Below the pieces are notes generated by a model. It ran no database searches, had not been told where the DNA came from, and saw only the letters and a list, made by a program, of their open reading frames with translations. Both the position numbers and the translations under genes were made by a program. Of a DNA stretch of 64,000 nt, positions 1 to 11,636 are shown in pieces. This DNA is from Canna indica (taxonomy: Eukaryota > Streptophyta > Magnoliopsida > Zingiberales > Cannaceae), in the NCBI GenBank assembly GCA_034359265.1, contig CP136898.1:41005501-41069500 (forward strand), read 5' to 3'. Position 1 is the stretch's first letter. The number at the start of each line of letters is the position of its first letter.

Positions 1-358
1 AACTCCACACCAAAAAAATACGCTACATTCCGGGAAACCAAGAAACAATCTCCGATCGGCAGATAAAACATCGCGAATCTCAACCTACATCAAGTTACCC
101 TACGCGAACAAATAGAAGAGAAGGATTAGGAATCCTACCGATAAACTCCTCCAACTCCGATTCACCGGAGATCTTCTCGTCGCCGACGCCTCAAATTCTT
201 CCGTCGCCCGCCGCACCTGCTGCCGCTACAGTGATCGAGAGAGAGAGAAAAAGATTAGGGAGGGTTTAGGGTTTAATTATATAAGATTAGCATTTTTTTG
301 CAAAAGCCCCCTCTAAGAAATATATTTACAAAGAGGTCCAAAATTTTAAGGCATAACA
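1..358 (-). repeat. Partial LTR (3' LTR of the left Tekay copy)
   Basis: This is the last 358 bp, in plus-strand order, of the 2462-bp LTR, cut by the window edge. It ends in GGCATAACA at 358 and looks identical to 7452-7809. At position 30 it carries the same C as the middle LTR, where the right LTR has T. On the minus strand this is the start of the 3' LTR (U3). Confidence 0.92.
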
Positions 359-891
359 TCCTCCCCACCTAAAAGAAATTTGGTCCTCCAAATTTGAATA
401 CCTGACTCAAAAAGATAAGGGTAGAGCACTCGAATATCCTCCTCTCGCTCCCAAGTGGCCTCCGAATCAGAATGATGCTGCCACCCAACCTTGACGAGCG
501 ATACTACCTTGTTGCGAAGCCGATGCTCTTTCCTGTCAAGAATCCAAACAGGCTGCTCCTCAAAGCTAAAGTCAGGCTGAAGCTGAACTGACTGCTGCTC
601 CAAGATATGAATAGGATCAGGCACGTACTTCCTCAACATGGAAACATGGAAGACATCGTGCACATCAGCTAAGGAAGGAGGCAATGCTAGCCGATACGCT
701 ACCGCTCCCACTCTCTCCAAGATCTCGAATGGGCCAATATAACGCGGTGCGAGCTTTCCCTTCTTGCCAAACCGCATAATACCTCTGGTAGGAGATACTC
801 TAAGAAAGACATGATCCCCAACTGAGAACTCCAAGTCTCTCCTACGCCGATCAGCATAACTTTTCTGACGACTCTGAGCGGTCAGTAATCT
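346..891 (-). pseudogene. Integrase C-terminus and chromodomain, left Tekay copy
   Basis: This is the 3' end of the pol reading frame, separated from the rest only by a TAG codon at 892-894. Numbered from the Met at 834, it has a GPF/Y-type module (GPFEI near residues 34-38), the FHVSMLRKY segment near 62-70, and a chromodomain at about 94-142 with WILDRKEHRLRNK and the aromatic-rich WQHH...ATWEREED. Chromodomains of chromovirus integrases bind modified histones and steer insertion toward heterochromatin. The stop codon lies inside the 3' LTR, as is common in this lineage. The frame is otherwise open, so readthrough would give a full polyprotein. Confidence 0.88.
359..371 (-). other. Polypurine tract, left Tekay copy
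   Basis: On the minus strand the 13 bases next to the 3' LTR read TAGGTGGGGAGGA, an almost pure purine run ending exactly at the LTR start TGTTATGCC. This is the expected primer for plus-strand DNA synthesis. Confidence 0.8.
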
Positions 892-3800
892 CTATCTGAT
901 CATCTGCACCAGCTCTATATCCCGCTGAACCATCTCTGGTCCCAAAAGTCGACGCTCACCAACCTCATCCCAATGCACTGGTGATCTGCATCTCCGGCCA
1001 TAAAGAGCCTCAAACGGTGCCATCTGAATAGCTGAGTGATAGCTATTATTATATGAGAACTCCACCAGATGAAGGTGGTCCTCCCAGCTACCTCCGAAGT
1101 CCAACACACAAGCACGCAGGAGATCCTCAAGAGTCTGAATCGTGCGCTCCGACTGGCCATCAGTCTGCGGATGATAGGCGGTACTGAATCGGAGCTGCGT
1201 ACCCAAAGCCTGCTGCAAACTCTCCCAAAAATGCGAAGTGAATCGCGGATCTCTATCTGAGATTATGCTGGCTGGCACACCATGAAGCCGAACAATCTCT
1301 CTGCAATATAAGGCTGCCAATCGACTAAGAGGGAAAGTCTTCTTCATCGGCAAGAAGTGGGCAGACTTGGTAAGCCGGTCAACAATCACCCAAATCGAGT
1401 CATGCCCTCTCTGCGATCTCGGAAGTCCAGTAACAAAATCCATCGTGATATGCTCCCATTTCCACTCTGGAATAGGAATGTTCTGAAGCTTCCCAGCAGG
1501 TCGCTCATGCTCTATCTTGATCTGCTGACAAATCAAGCACTTAGCCACAAACTCTGCAACATCCTTTTTCATCCCACGCCACCAATATGACCGTTTGAGG
1601 TCCTGATACATCCGAGAACTCCCCGGATGCACTGCAAATCGGGATCTATGAGCTTCGGCCAATAATTCTTTCTTTACCGGATGCTCCTCAGGCACACATA
1701 ACCTGCCTCTGAATCTGATGGTACCATCTGCATCTCTAGAGAAATCGGGCTTTCGCCCCTGCTCTATCTCCTCAATCATAACCTGCAGGTGACGATCCTC
1801 GATCTGGCTCTCCTGGATCCGCTGAACAATCGGCGAATGAGCAATGAGCTGGGCTAGTACCCCTCTCTCAGTAGGACGAAGCACATCCAAACTCAGCTCT
1901 GAAAACTGCCGAACTAGTTCAGACGCTGCAACTCTGAGATAAGCCAGCATCCCAACTGATTTCCTGCTTAAGGCATCTGCAACAACATTAGCCTTACCGG
2001 GATGATAGTTAATAGAGCAATCATAATCCTTCAGGAAATCCATCCATCTGCGCTGCCTCATGTTCAGCTCCTTCTGAGTGAACAAATACTTCAGGCTCTT
2101 ATGATCAGTGAAGATCTCAAAGGTCGCTCCATACAGGTAATGCCGCCAAATCTTTAGAGCAAAGATGATCGCTGCTAGCTCCAAATCATGCACTGGGTAG
2201 TTATTCTCATGCTCCTTCAACTGACGAGAAGCATAAGCAACTACTCTCTCATGCTGCATCAACACAGCTCCAAGTCCCTGAATGGAGGCGTCTGTAAACA
2301 ACACAAACCCGTCACATCCAGATGGAACTACCAAAACAGGTGCACTAGTGAGCCGCCTCTTGAGCTCATGAAAGCTCGCCTCGCATCGGTCATCCCACAC
2401 AAATTTCACCCCTTTCTTCGTCAATCTAGATAAGGGTGAGGCGATCTTTGAGAAACCTTCAACAAATCGCCGATAGTAGCCTGCTAGTCCCAAGAAACTC
2501 CGAATCTCGTGGACTGTCCTAGGCCTTTGCCACTCGGACATTGCATTAATCTTCTGAGAATCCACTGCAATGCCGGCTCCAAAAATCACATGACCAAGGA
2601 AGCTAACTTCCTTCAACCAAAAAGCACACTTGCTGAATTTGGCATACAGCTGCTCTTTCCTCAGCACACCAAGCACCATCCTCAAATGCTCTTCATGCTC
2701 TTCCTCACTGCGAGAGTACACCAAGATATCGTCAATGAACACCACGACGAACCGATCAAGAAAGCCCATGAAAATACGGTTCATCAAGTCCATAAATGCT
2801 GCTGGTGCATTGGTCAACCCAAACGGCATAACCAAGAACTCGTAGTGCCCATAGCGAGTCCTGAATGCAGTCTTCTGAACATCCTCATCTCTAACTCTGA
2901 GCTGATGATAGCCTGATCTCAAATCAATCTTGGAGTACACACTCGTCCCCTGCAACTGATCAAACAGATCATCGATCCTGGGAAGAGGGTATCGGTTCTT
3001 TATAGTCACCGAGTTCAGCTGCCTATAATCAATGCAAAGCCTCATAGAGCCATCCTTCTTCTTTACAAACAACACTGGAGCTCCCCAGGGTGAGACACTG
3101 GGTCGGATGAACCCCTTATCCAACAGCTCCTGCAGCTGCTCTTTCAACTCCTCTAACTCCCTAGGCGCCATTCTGAACGGTGCCTTCGAGATCGGAGCAG
3201 TACCAGGATGCAAATCAATGGTGAAGTCAGACTGACGCACCGGGGGTAATCCTGGTAACTCATCCGGGAACACATCCGGAAAATCACAGACCACAGGTAG
3301 ATCCTCAAGCCGACTTTGACTGCTTTCGGAAGTGCCCACCAATGATGCAATAAAGCCAAGGCACCCCTGAGCTAGCAATCGTCGGGCCTGCAGCGCTGAG
3401 ATTAAGGGAGTCATAGATTCTCTCACTCCCAAGAACTCAAATAAAGGCAATCCTGGAGGTGATATTGTTACAGTCTTCCTATGACAGTCAACTTTAGCAT
3501 GGTTGGCAGAAAGCCAATCCATACCCAGAATAATATCAAACTCAGAGAAGTCTAACACCAACAAGTCAGCTAAACAAACATGACCACCAAAGCTGAGTCT
3601 ACACCCACTCAACTGCAACTCCGACACTAGCACATCCCCAGATGGTGTATGCACGGCCAGGCTCGTCGCACTAGGTGTAGGCTCCATATTCAACTTTTCA
3701 AGCATATGAGGAGCAATAAAAGAATGCGTAGAGCCAGTATCAAACAACAAAGATGCAGGAATACTAAAAATCTGGATTATACCTCTAACAACTGTACCAG

Positions 3801-4185
3801 AAGCCTCCTGGGCCTGCTGCTGAGTCAGTGCGAACACTCTGGCAGACTGCTGGGTGCTCTGCTGTGGGCCCCTCTGTCGGTGCTGCTGAAAGCTCTGGCC
3901 TCCCGCCTGCTGCCTGGTCGGACAATCTCTGCTGATGTGGCCTGGCTGCTTACAGCTAAAGCAAAGACTCTGCGACTGCGGGCAATCCCTAACAGAGTGG
4001 GAAGCATCCCCACACTTATAGCAATGGAACTGGCCTCGGCTCGTCTGACCTCCCGACTGAAAAGTAGGTCGCGAAGACGCCTGCGACTGGGCTGGTGCGG
4101 ATCTGGCCCTCTTGGCCTGCGGCTGCCCAAATCCTCTGCCACCATCTCTGCGCCCTCTGCGCTGCCTGAAATGAGACTGTCCCGA
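892..4185 (-). pseudogene. Tekay pol: zinc knuckles, protease, RT, RNase H, integrase (left copy)
   Basis: One open frame of about 1097 codons between two TAG codons. Its first part holds two CCHC knuckles ([14 protein letters not shown] and [14 protein letters not shown]), which belong to gag. Counted from the Val codon at 3837, the protease has DTGS at 33-36; RT spans about 250-430 with FIDD ending at 370; RNase H has FTDAS at 514-518, ELAAI, TDHKSL and DALSR; integrase has an HHCC finger (H730, H737, C767, C770) and the DDE triad D800, D861, E897. All catalytic residues I can check are present, so pol is damaged only by the TAG at 892-894, where related elements usually have Gln, and by lack of a functional gag upstream. 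It would make the enzymes of reverse transcription and integration. Confidence 0.93.
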
Positions 4186-5188
4186 CTATCTCTGTCCTCC
4201 GCCACCCTGACTCTGAGCCTGAGATGGCTGGCTAGCCTCAACCTGCTGACGATCCGGGAACATCTCGGCGTGAGTCGCCTCCGCCCGTAGCGCCCGCCTC
4301 AGGACTCTGTCATAGCTATCCAGCTCCTCACTAGCCATTAACCCCTTAATGGAGTTGTTCAGTCCGTTGAAAAAGAACTCTGCCCGCCTGCTACTGGAGG
4401 TAACCAAATCTGGGACGAACATAGCAAGTGCATCAAACTGGTTGGCATACTCTACCACTCGCCTCGTCCCCTGACGTAACTGAACGAACTCCTACAACTT
4501 CTGCCTCGCATAGGTAGCTGGATAATATTTCTTGAAGAATATCTTCAAGAATTTCTTCCAAGAGATCGCCTTCCCTCTCAGTAGCCTCTGCTGCATCTCC
4601 CACCAGATCAAGGCCTCCCCAGTAAAGCAATAGGTCGCCAAACCGACCTGATCCTCCTCTGGACAGCCCAATACACCAAAGGCCCGCTCTACCTCGCGGA
4701 CCCACGACTGCAGGATCGGTGGTCCCCGTAAAGCTGTCGAATTTACCTCTCCCTAGGAGTAGAAACTGATTCAGACGGTCCATCTTCCGTCTCTCGAGAG
4801 ACTCAGGCTGTACTGGGTCATACCGAGCTACTGGCTGTGGCTGCACCGGCGAATCCTCTGAAGACTCTCCAGCAGATATCTCAGAAGGTGAATCCTCACT
4901 ATAAGCTGAGTCAGAATCGAACTCAACATCGGCCTCAGGCTGCGGCTCCATCTGCTCGGTCTGCCCTCTCGCTCGGCCACCCCGAGCGCTACCCTGGTTG
5001 GGCCTACGACTCGAGCGTGCCCGACGCTGAAACTGAGCCAGGGGGACATCGTCCGCTAAATCTGGCTCGACTCTGGCTGGAACCGGGCTAACCCTCTGAG
5101 TCTGAGCAGCCTGCCTACCGCCTCGACCTCGACCTCGACGACCACCTCTGAAGGCCGTCCTGACACCCGCGCTACCTCTAGATTCCAT
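4186..5188 (-). pseudogene. Tekay gag, frameshifted and with nonsense codons (left copy)
   Basis: Gag forms the capsid-like particle that packages the element RNA. The likely start is the Met at 5188 (MESRGSAG), just inside the leader; an upstream Met at 5254 exists but begins a non-conserved stretch. The N-terminus is Arg/Gly-rich (GRRGRGRGGR), then an acidic Ser/Glu region. Near 4725, in the bases coding for FTGTTDP, the frame must shift by one base to continue into the retrotransposon gag domain (LQSWVREVERAFGVLGC, later CFTGEALIWWEMQQR). A TAG follows in the QKL-EFVQLRQG segment and another at 4186-4188, just before the zinc knuckles. Both fit CAG (Gln) to TAG. The same three lesions occur in the right copy, so they predate the duplication. 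Confidence 0.88.
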
Positions 5189-5332
5189 ATTTCCTAAAAG
5201 GAAAGAACAACTCAGATTCACATTCAACCAACAACCAACAATAAAAAAAATCAACTTGTTTTCTTACGGTAAGGTGAAATCTCATCCTTAGACCTAAACA
5301 CCCAACAATCCTATGAAGGAGGACGATCCTAA

Positions 5333-5344
5333 GCTCTGATACTA
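5333..5344 (-). other. Primer binding site, left Tekay copy
   Basis: On the minus strand, three bases after the LTR end, the sequence reads TAGTATCAGAGC, one base from the initiator tRNA-Met complement TGGTATCAGAGC. It sits between the 5' LTR (5348-7809) and gag, as expected for the minus-strand DNA primer site. Confidence 0.85.
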
Positions 5345-5359
5345 AGTTGTTACGCCCCG

Positions 5360-5395
5360 CCTAGGTTTATCCCTATATAAGGGACCTCACCTAGG
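5360..5395. other. Nested inverted repeat near the LTR end
   Basis: CCTAGGT at 5360-5366 pairs with ACCTAGG at 5389-5395, and inside lies TCCCT-ATATA-AGGGA. In the RNA this hairpin would sit at the 3' end of U5, about 12 bases before the primer site. The same structure recurs at 12811-12846. Confidence 0.6.
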
Positions 5396-6624
5396 AGAAG
5401 CGCAACTAGCAACAGAACAACCAACAATTTATGGACTGAATTTAAATTTACAACCAGATTCAAATCGAATATCCAACCAGACAATAATAAAAGTCCAACA
5501 GTCCATAAGAGAACAATAAGTTCCAGAGTCTAGCTGAAAATACAAAGTTCAACTAATAAACTAGGAAACTAAGGCTGTGCGGAAGACGTCTCCTCCTCCT
5601 CCAAAACTCTAGCTACCCCAGGAGATAAAGCCGTCATACCTGAGGATCTGAGACAAAAACAACAAACATCAGCAGAAGGCTGAGTAGGATTTCAACAAGA
5701 TGCTATGATGTCATGTGTACAACGGAAGATATGAATCAACCATCTACCCGATGCACCTAAACCAATCGACTATGTCAACTATGTCAACTATCAACTATAT
5801 GAGTATGCGTCATAAACCCAATCAAGAGCGTAGTGGACATTGGGTTTCCCCCGCACTCTCATACCTCGAGAGTGGCACCTCAAGCCCGCTCCAGCTAGAG
5901 ATGCGACTATCCAAAAATGGTAGTCCGCAGACGTCTAACACCTCGACGCCGTACACACAACCTGTGCGATAAATAGGTGATCACCGGTGTCACTTGCCCT
6001 ACAACCCGGGCAATATATCAACGTGTCCAGGGCTATCGCCCAATAGTAGATCAACTATGCATATGTCAACAACTCATCTACTACAACTCAACTATTATAA
6101 TGCTAGTAATCATGTCATCATGTATGCATTAAGTAAATAAACAACAGCATAAGACATGCAACGTCTAAACTAGCATCCTCAACTAATATGCATATAACAA
6201 CATCATGCCGGCAACATGTATCAACAGAATATGCATAAAGAGTTTCAACAACAATAGATATCAACTTCCAATGGAATAGAACAACAAGATATATTTCGAC
6301 ATAGGGTAACAACCGATCTAGGATGAGATTCACTTTGACAACAACTACCTCAAAAGAATAACTCGGGTAAAACCATGAAAACCGATAAAATAATATTATC
6401 CGACCCGACCCGCAAAACGAGGCAATAAAAGCATACTGTTTTCAACATCCGAAAGCCAAACGACAAAACAGACTCCACCAATGGATTCGGGTCGACGAGT
6501 AGGTCTAATTTCATATGTAATATGATTATTTTGACCCACTATAAACCCTCCAACTAATTATTTAGATAATAGCAAAATAGCTCAAATATCATTCATTAAT
6601 TACTGATACCAAGTATACATATAT

Positions 6625-6649
6625 CAGTGATATATTTAATATATCACTG
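6625..6649. other. 25-bp palindrome inside the Tekay LTR
   Basis: CAGTGATATATT, one T, then AATATATCACTG: a perfect inverted repeat about a single central base. A related CACTGATAT motif appears at about 6712. It recurs at 14076-14100. Function unknown; it could extrude as a cruciform or bind a dimeric factor. Confidence 0.6.
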
Positions 6650-7699
6650 CTACAACTGCTGATATCAACTTCCACTTATAACATCAACATAACACCTACA
6701 ATACAATATAACACTGATATAAGGATTATATCATTGATATAAACTTAATTAAACTTTAATCTACTCATCTACTTCCTCATCAGCCTTTCCCCAAATCCTC
6801 CCCAAATCCGACGCCACCAGAAGCTGGGCGAACGGCGACGGAACAGCGCGATCATCGACCGGCGAGGGTGGTTCACCAATCGACGCCTCCGACCAACGCC
6901 GCCACCTCAACCCGACGCCACAGCCATCAACCCTTATACCAGCCGTCGCCACCTTCCCCAACTGGTCCGACAGATCGGATTGCCGGGCAAGCGCGCCGCC
7001 TCCGACGCCAACGATGATTCGCCGTCGCCACCACGCGACGGCAACGGCCATCCTGCTAAGAATGATAACCCTCGATGGGCTGCCGCGACTGGCGGAGGTC
7101 GCCAGATCGGCTCGCGCGGCAGCAACGCCTCGTCGGGCGCCCTTGCTCGTCGCGGCACCCCGCCGGGCGCCGCAACTCGATCGCGCGGCCGACACCGACC
7201 AAGACCCGACCCCAAGTTGCGACGCAACTCTAGGGACCTCCTCAAAATAGAGTCGATCGGCACTGCTGCTTGACGGCAACAACTCGAGCAGAGAAGATGA
7301 TACCAACGGCAAAGAAACAACGCGATTCAACTACAACTAATTGATCCGATCATGAACTGTGATCATCTCATCGACGGCGGCTCGGATTGCAAGAAATCCG
7401 CCGGGAAATTTGACAGAAATACCAGATCGGCAACGAGGATTCAAATCCGAAAACTCCACACCAAAAAAATACGCTACATTCCGGGAAACCAAGAAACAAT
7501 CTCCGATCGGCAGATAAAACATCGCGAATCTCAACCTACATCAAGTTACCCTACGCGAACAAATAGAAGAGAAGGATTAGGAATCCTACCGATAAACTCC
7601 TCCAACTCCGATTCACCGGAGATCTTCTCGTCGCCGACGCCTCAAATTCTTCCGTCGCCCGCCGCACCTGCTGCCGCTACAGTGATCGAGAGAGAGAGA

Positions 7700-7740
7700 A
7701 AAAGATTAGGGAGGGTTTAGGGTTTAATTATATAAGATTA
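7700..7740 (-). promoter_or_regulatory. Candidate LTR promoter with telo-box and TATA motif
   Basis: On the minus strand a TATA-like CTTATATAATT (7726-7735) is followed by TAAACCCTAAA, a telo-box motif known from plant promoters, and then by a CT-rich stretch (the complement of the GAGAGAGAG run) where transcription could begin. If correct, U3 is only about 100 bp and R-U5 over 2.3 kb. Copies lie at 250-290 and 15151-15191. This is inference from motifs. Confidence 0.4.
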
Positions 7741-7796
7741 GCATTTTTTTGCAAAAGCCCCCTCTAAGAAATATATTTACAAAGAGGTCCAAAATT

Positions 7797-8342
7797 TTAA
7801 GGCATAACATCCTCCCCACCTAAAAGAAATTTGGTCCTCCAAATTTGAATACCTGACTCAAAAAGATAAGGGTAGAGCACTCGAATATCCTCCTCTCGCT
7901 CCCAAGTGGCCTCCGAATCAGAATGATGCTGCCACCCAACCTTGACGAGCGATACTACCTTGTTGCGAAGCCGATGCTCTTTCCTGTCAAGAATCCAAAC
8001 AGGCTGCTCCTCAAAGCTAAAGTCAGGCTGAAGCTGAACTGACTGCTGCTCCAAGATATGAATAGGATCAGGCACGTACTTCCTCAACATGGAAACATGG
8101 AAGACATCGTGCACATCAGCTAAGGAAGGAGGCAATGCTAGCCGATACGCTACCGCTCCCACTCTCTCCAAGATCTCGAATGGGCCAATATAACGCGGTG
8201 CGAGCTTTCCCTTCTTGCCAAACCGCATAATACCTCTGGTAGGAGATACTCTAAGAAAGACATGATCCCCAACTGAGAACTCCAAGTCTCTCCTACGCCG
8301 ATCAGCATAACTTTTCTGACGACTCTGAGCGGTCAGTAATCT
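7797..8342 (-). pseudogene. Integrase C-terminus and chromodomain, right Tekay copy
   Basis: The 162-residue protein encoded from 8285 to 7797 is identical to that of the left copy: GPF/Y module, then a chromodomain with WILDRKEHRLRNK and ATWEREED. It is cut from the upstream pol frame by the TAG at 8343-8345. The shared stop shows that it arose before the array formed. Confidence 0.88.
7810..7822 (-). other. Polypurine tract, right Tekay copy
   Basis: Same purine run as in the left copy (minus strand TAGGTGGGGAGGA), directly abutting the middle LTR. Confidence 0.8.
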
Positions 8343-11300
8343 CTATCTGATCATCTGCACCAGCTCTATATCCCGCTGAACCATCTCTGGTCCCAAAAGT
8401 CGACGCTCACCAACCTCATCCCAATGCACTGGTGATCTGCATCTCCGGCCATAAAGAGCCTCAAACGGTGCCATCTGAATAGCTGAGTGATAGCTATTAT
8501 TATATGAGAACTCCACCAGATGAAGGTGGTCCTCCCAGCTACCTCCGAAGTCCAACACACAAGCACGCAGGAGATCCTCAAGAGTCTGAATCGTGCGCTC
8601 CGACTGGCCATCAGTCTGCGGATGATAGGCGGTACTGAATCGGAGCTGCGTACCCAAAGCCTGCTGCAAACTCTCCCAAAAATGCGAAGTGAATCGCGGA
8701 TCTCTATCTGAGATTATGCTGGCTGGCACACCATGAAGCCGAACAATCTCTCTGCAATATAAGGCTGCCAATCGACTAAGAGGGAAAGTCTTCTTCATCG
8801 GCAAGAAGTGGGCAGACTTGGTAAGCCGGTCAACAATCACCCAAATCGAGTCATGCCCTCTCTGCGATCTCGGAAGTCCAGTAACAAAATCCATCGTGAT
8901 ATGCTCCCATTTCCACTCTGGAATAGGAATGTTCTGAAGCTTCCCAGCAGGTCGCTCATGCTCTATCTTGATCTGCTGACAAATCAAGCACTTAGCCACA
9001 AACTCTGCAACATCCTTTTTCATCCCACGCCACCAATATGACCGTTTGAGGTCCTGATACATCCGAGAACTCCCCGGATGCACTGCAAATCGGGATCTAT
9101 GAGCTTCGGCCAATAATTCTTTCTTTACCGGATGCTCCTCAGGCACACATAACCTGCCTCTGAATCTGATGGTACCATCTGCATCTCTAGAGAAATCGGG
9201 CTTTCGCCCCTGCTCTATCTCCTCAATCATAACCTGCAGGTGACGATCCTCGATCTGGCTCTCCTGGATCCGCTGAACAATCGGCGAATGAGCAATGAGC
9301 TGGGCTAGTACCCCTCTCTCAGTAGGACGAAGCACATCCAAACTCAGCTCTGAAAACTGCCGAACTAGTTCAGACGCTGCAACTCTGAGATAAGCCAGCA
9401 TCCCAACTGATTTCCTGCTTAAGGCATCTGCAACAACATTAGCCTTACCGGGATGATAGTTAATAGAGCAATCATAATCCTTCAGGAAATCCATCCATCT
9501 GCGCTGCCTCATGTTCAGCTCCTTCTGAGTGAACAAATACTTCAGGCTCTTATGATCAGTGAAGATCTCAAAGGTCGCTCCATACAGGTAATGCCGCCAA
9601 ATCTTTAGAGCAAAGATGATCGCTGCTAGCTCCAAATCATGCACTGGGTAGTTATTCTCATGCTCCTTCAACTGACGAGAAGCATAAGCAACTACTCTCT
9701 CATGCTGCATCAACACAGCTCCAAGTCCCTGAATGGAGGCGTCTGTAAACAACACAAACCCGTCACATCCAGATGGAACTACCAAAACAGGTGCACTAGT
9801 GAGCCGCCTCTTGAGCTCATGAAAGCTCGCCTCGCATCGGTCATCCCACACAAATTTCACCCCTTTCTTCGTCAATCTAGATAAGGGTGAGGCGATCTTT
9901 GAGAAACCTTCAACAAATCGCCGATAGTAGCCTGCTAGTCCCAAGAAACTCCGAATCTCGTGGACTGTCCTAGGCCTTTGCCACTCGGACATTGCATTAA
10001 TCTTCTGAGAATCCACTGCAATGCCGGCTCCAAAAATCACATGACCAAGGAAGCTAACTTCCTTCAACCAAAAAGCACACTTGCTGAATTTGGCATACAG
10101 CTGCTCTTTCCTCAGCACACCAAGCACCATCCTCAAATGCTCTTCATGCTCTTCCTCACTGCGAGAGTACACCAAGATATCGTCAATGAACACCACGACG
10201 AACCGATCAAGAAAGCCCATGAAAATACGGTTCATCAAGTCCATAAATGCTGCTGGTGCATTGGTCAACCCAAACGGCATAACCAAGAACTCGTAGTGCC
10301 CATAGCGAGTCCTGAATGCAGTCTTCTGAACATCCTCATCTCTAACTCTGAGCTGATGATAGCCTGATCTCAAATCAATCTTGGAGTACACACTCGTCCC
10401 CTGCAACTGATCAAACAGATCATCGATCCTGGGAAGAGGGTATCGGTTCTTTATAGTCACCGAGTTCAGCTGCCTATAATCAATGCAAAGCCTCATAGAG
10501 CCATCCTTCTTCTTTACAAACAACACTGGAGCTCCCCAGGGTGAGACACTGGGTCGGATGAACCCCTTATCCAACAGCTCCTGCAGCTGCTCTTTCAACT
10601 CCTCTAACTCCCTAGGCGCCATTCTGAACGGTGCCTTCGAGATCGGAGCAGTACCAGGATGCAAATCAATGGTGAAGTCAGACTGACGCACCGGGGGTAA
10701 TCCTGGTAACTCATCCGGGAACACATCCGGAAAATCACAGACCACAGGTAGATCCTCAAGCCGACTTTGACTGCTTTCGGAAGTGCCCACCAATGATGCA
10801 ATAAAGCCAAGGCACCCCTGAGCTAGCAATCGTCGGGCCTGCAGCGCTGAGATTAAGGGAGTCATAGATTCTCTCACTCCCAAGAACTCAAATAAAGGCA
10901 ATCCTGGAGGTGATATTGTTACAGTCTTCCTATGACAGTCAACTTTAGCATGGTTGGCAGAAAGCCAATCCATACCCAGAATAATATCAAACTCAGAGAA
11001 GTCTAACACCAACAAGTCAGCTAAACAAACATGACCACCAAAGCTGAGTCTACACCCACTCAACTGCAACTCCGACACTAGCACATCCCCAGATGGTGTA
11101 TGCACGGCCAGGCTCGTCGCACTAGGTGTAGGCTCCATATTCAACTTTTCAAGCATATGAGGAGCAATAAAAGAATGCGTAGAGCCAGTATCAAACAACA
11201 AAGATGCAGGAATACTAAAAATCTGGATTATACCTCTAACAACTGTACCAGAAGCCTCCTGGGCCTGCTGCTGAGTCAGTGCGAACACTCTGGCAGACTG

Positions 11301-11636
11301 CTGGGTGCTCTGCTGCGGGCCCCTCTGTCGGTGCTGCTGAAAGCTCTGGCCTCCCGCCTGCTGCCTGGTCGGACAATCTCTGCTGATGTGGCCTGGCTGC
11401 TTACAGCTAAAGCAAAGACTCTGCGACTGCGGGCAATCCCTAACAGAGTGGGAAGCATCCCCACACTTATAGCAATGGAACTGGCCTCGGCTCGTCTGAC
11501 CTCCCGACTGAAAAGTAGGTCGCGAAGACGCCTGCGACTGGGCTGGTGCGGATCTGGCCCTCTTGGCCTGCGGCTGCCCAAATCCTCTGCCACCATCTCT
11601 GCGCCCTCTGCGCTGCCTGAAATGAGACTGTCCCGA
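8343..11636 (-). pseudogene. Tekay pol: zinc knuckles, protease, RT, RNase H, integrase (right copy)
   Basis: The translation is identical to the left copy over the 981 residues downstream of 11288, with protease DTGS, RT FIDD, RNase H FTDAS and the integrase HHCC and DDE residues all intact. A single difference seen upstream (C for T near 11313) lies in the knuckle-to-protease linker. The bounding TAG codons at 11637-11639 and 8343-8345 match the left copy. Two pol copies this alike fit recent duplication rather than two old insertions. Enzymatic potential is kept but the polyprotein is interrupted. Confidence 0.93.

Larger units (their letters stand above)
5348..7809 (-). repeat. Middle LTR, shared by both Tekay copies
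   Basis: A 2462-bp LTR bounded by TGTTACGCC and GGCATAACA. It serves as the 5' LTR of the left copy and the 3' LTR of the right copy. It contains an AT-rich half with short CAACTATGT-type repeats (5750-5810) and a GC-rich half (6780-7260). Six differences from the right LTR were noticed, near 5664, 6885, 6892, 6942, 7413 and 7481. The long reading frame in the GC-rich half (6761-7330) shows no recognisable domain, and I treat it as chance. Confidence 0.92.

Noticed and set aside
892..4188. TAG codons read as programmed readthrough between gag and pol
   Set aside because: One lies before the zinc knuckles and another inside integrase, not at the gag-pol border, and no known CARYYA-type context follows.
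3649..4290. 213-codon plus-strand frame opposite Tekay gag/pol
   Set aside because: Shadow of the real minus-strand coding sequence; same in the other copy.
6761..7330. 189-codon minus-strand frame in the Tekay LTR (also at 14212-14781), with overlapping frames on both strands
   Set aside because: GC-rich stretch open in several frames at once, Ala/Arg/Gly-rich, no domain; best explained by composition.
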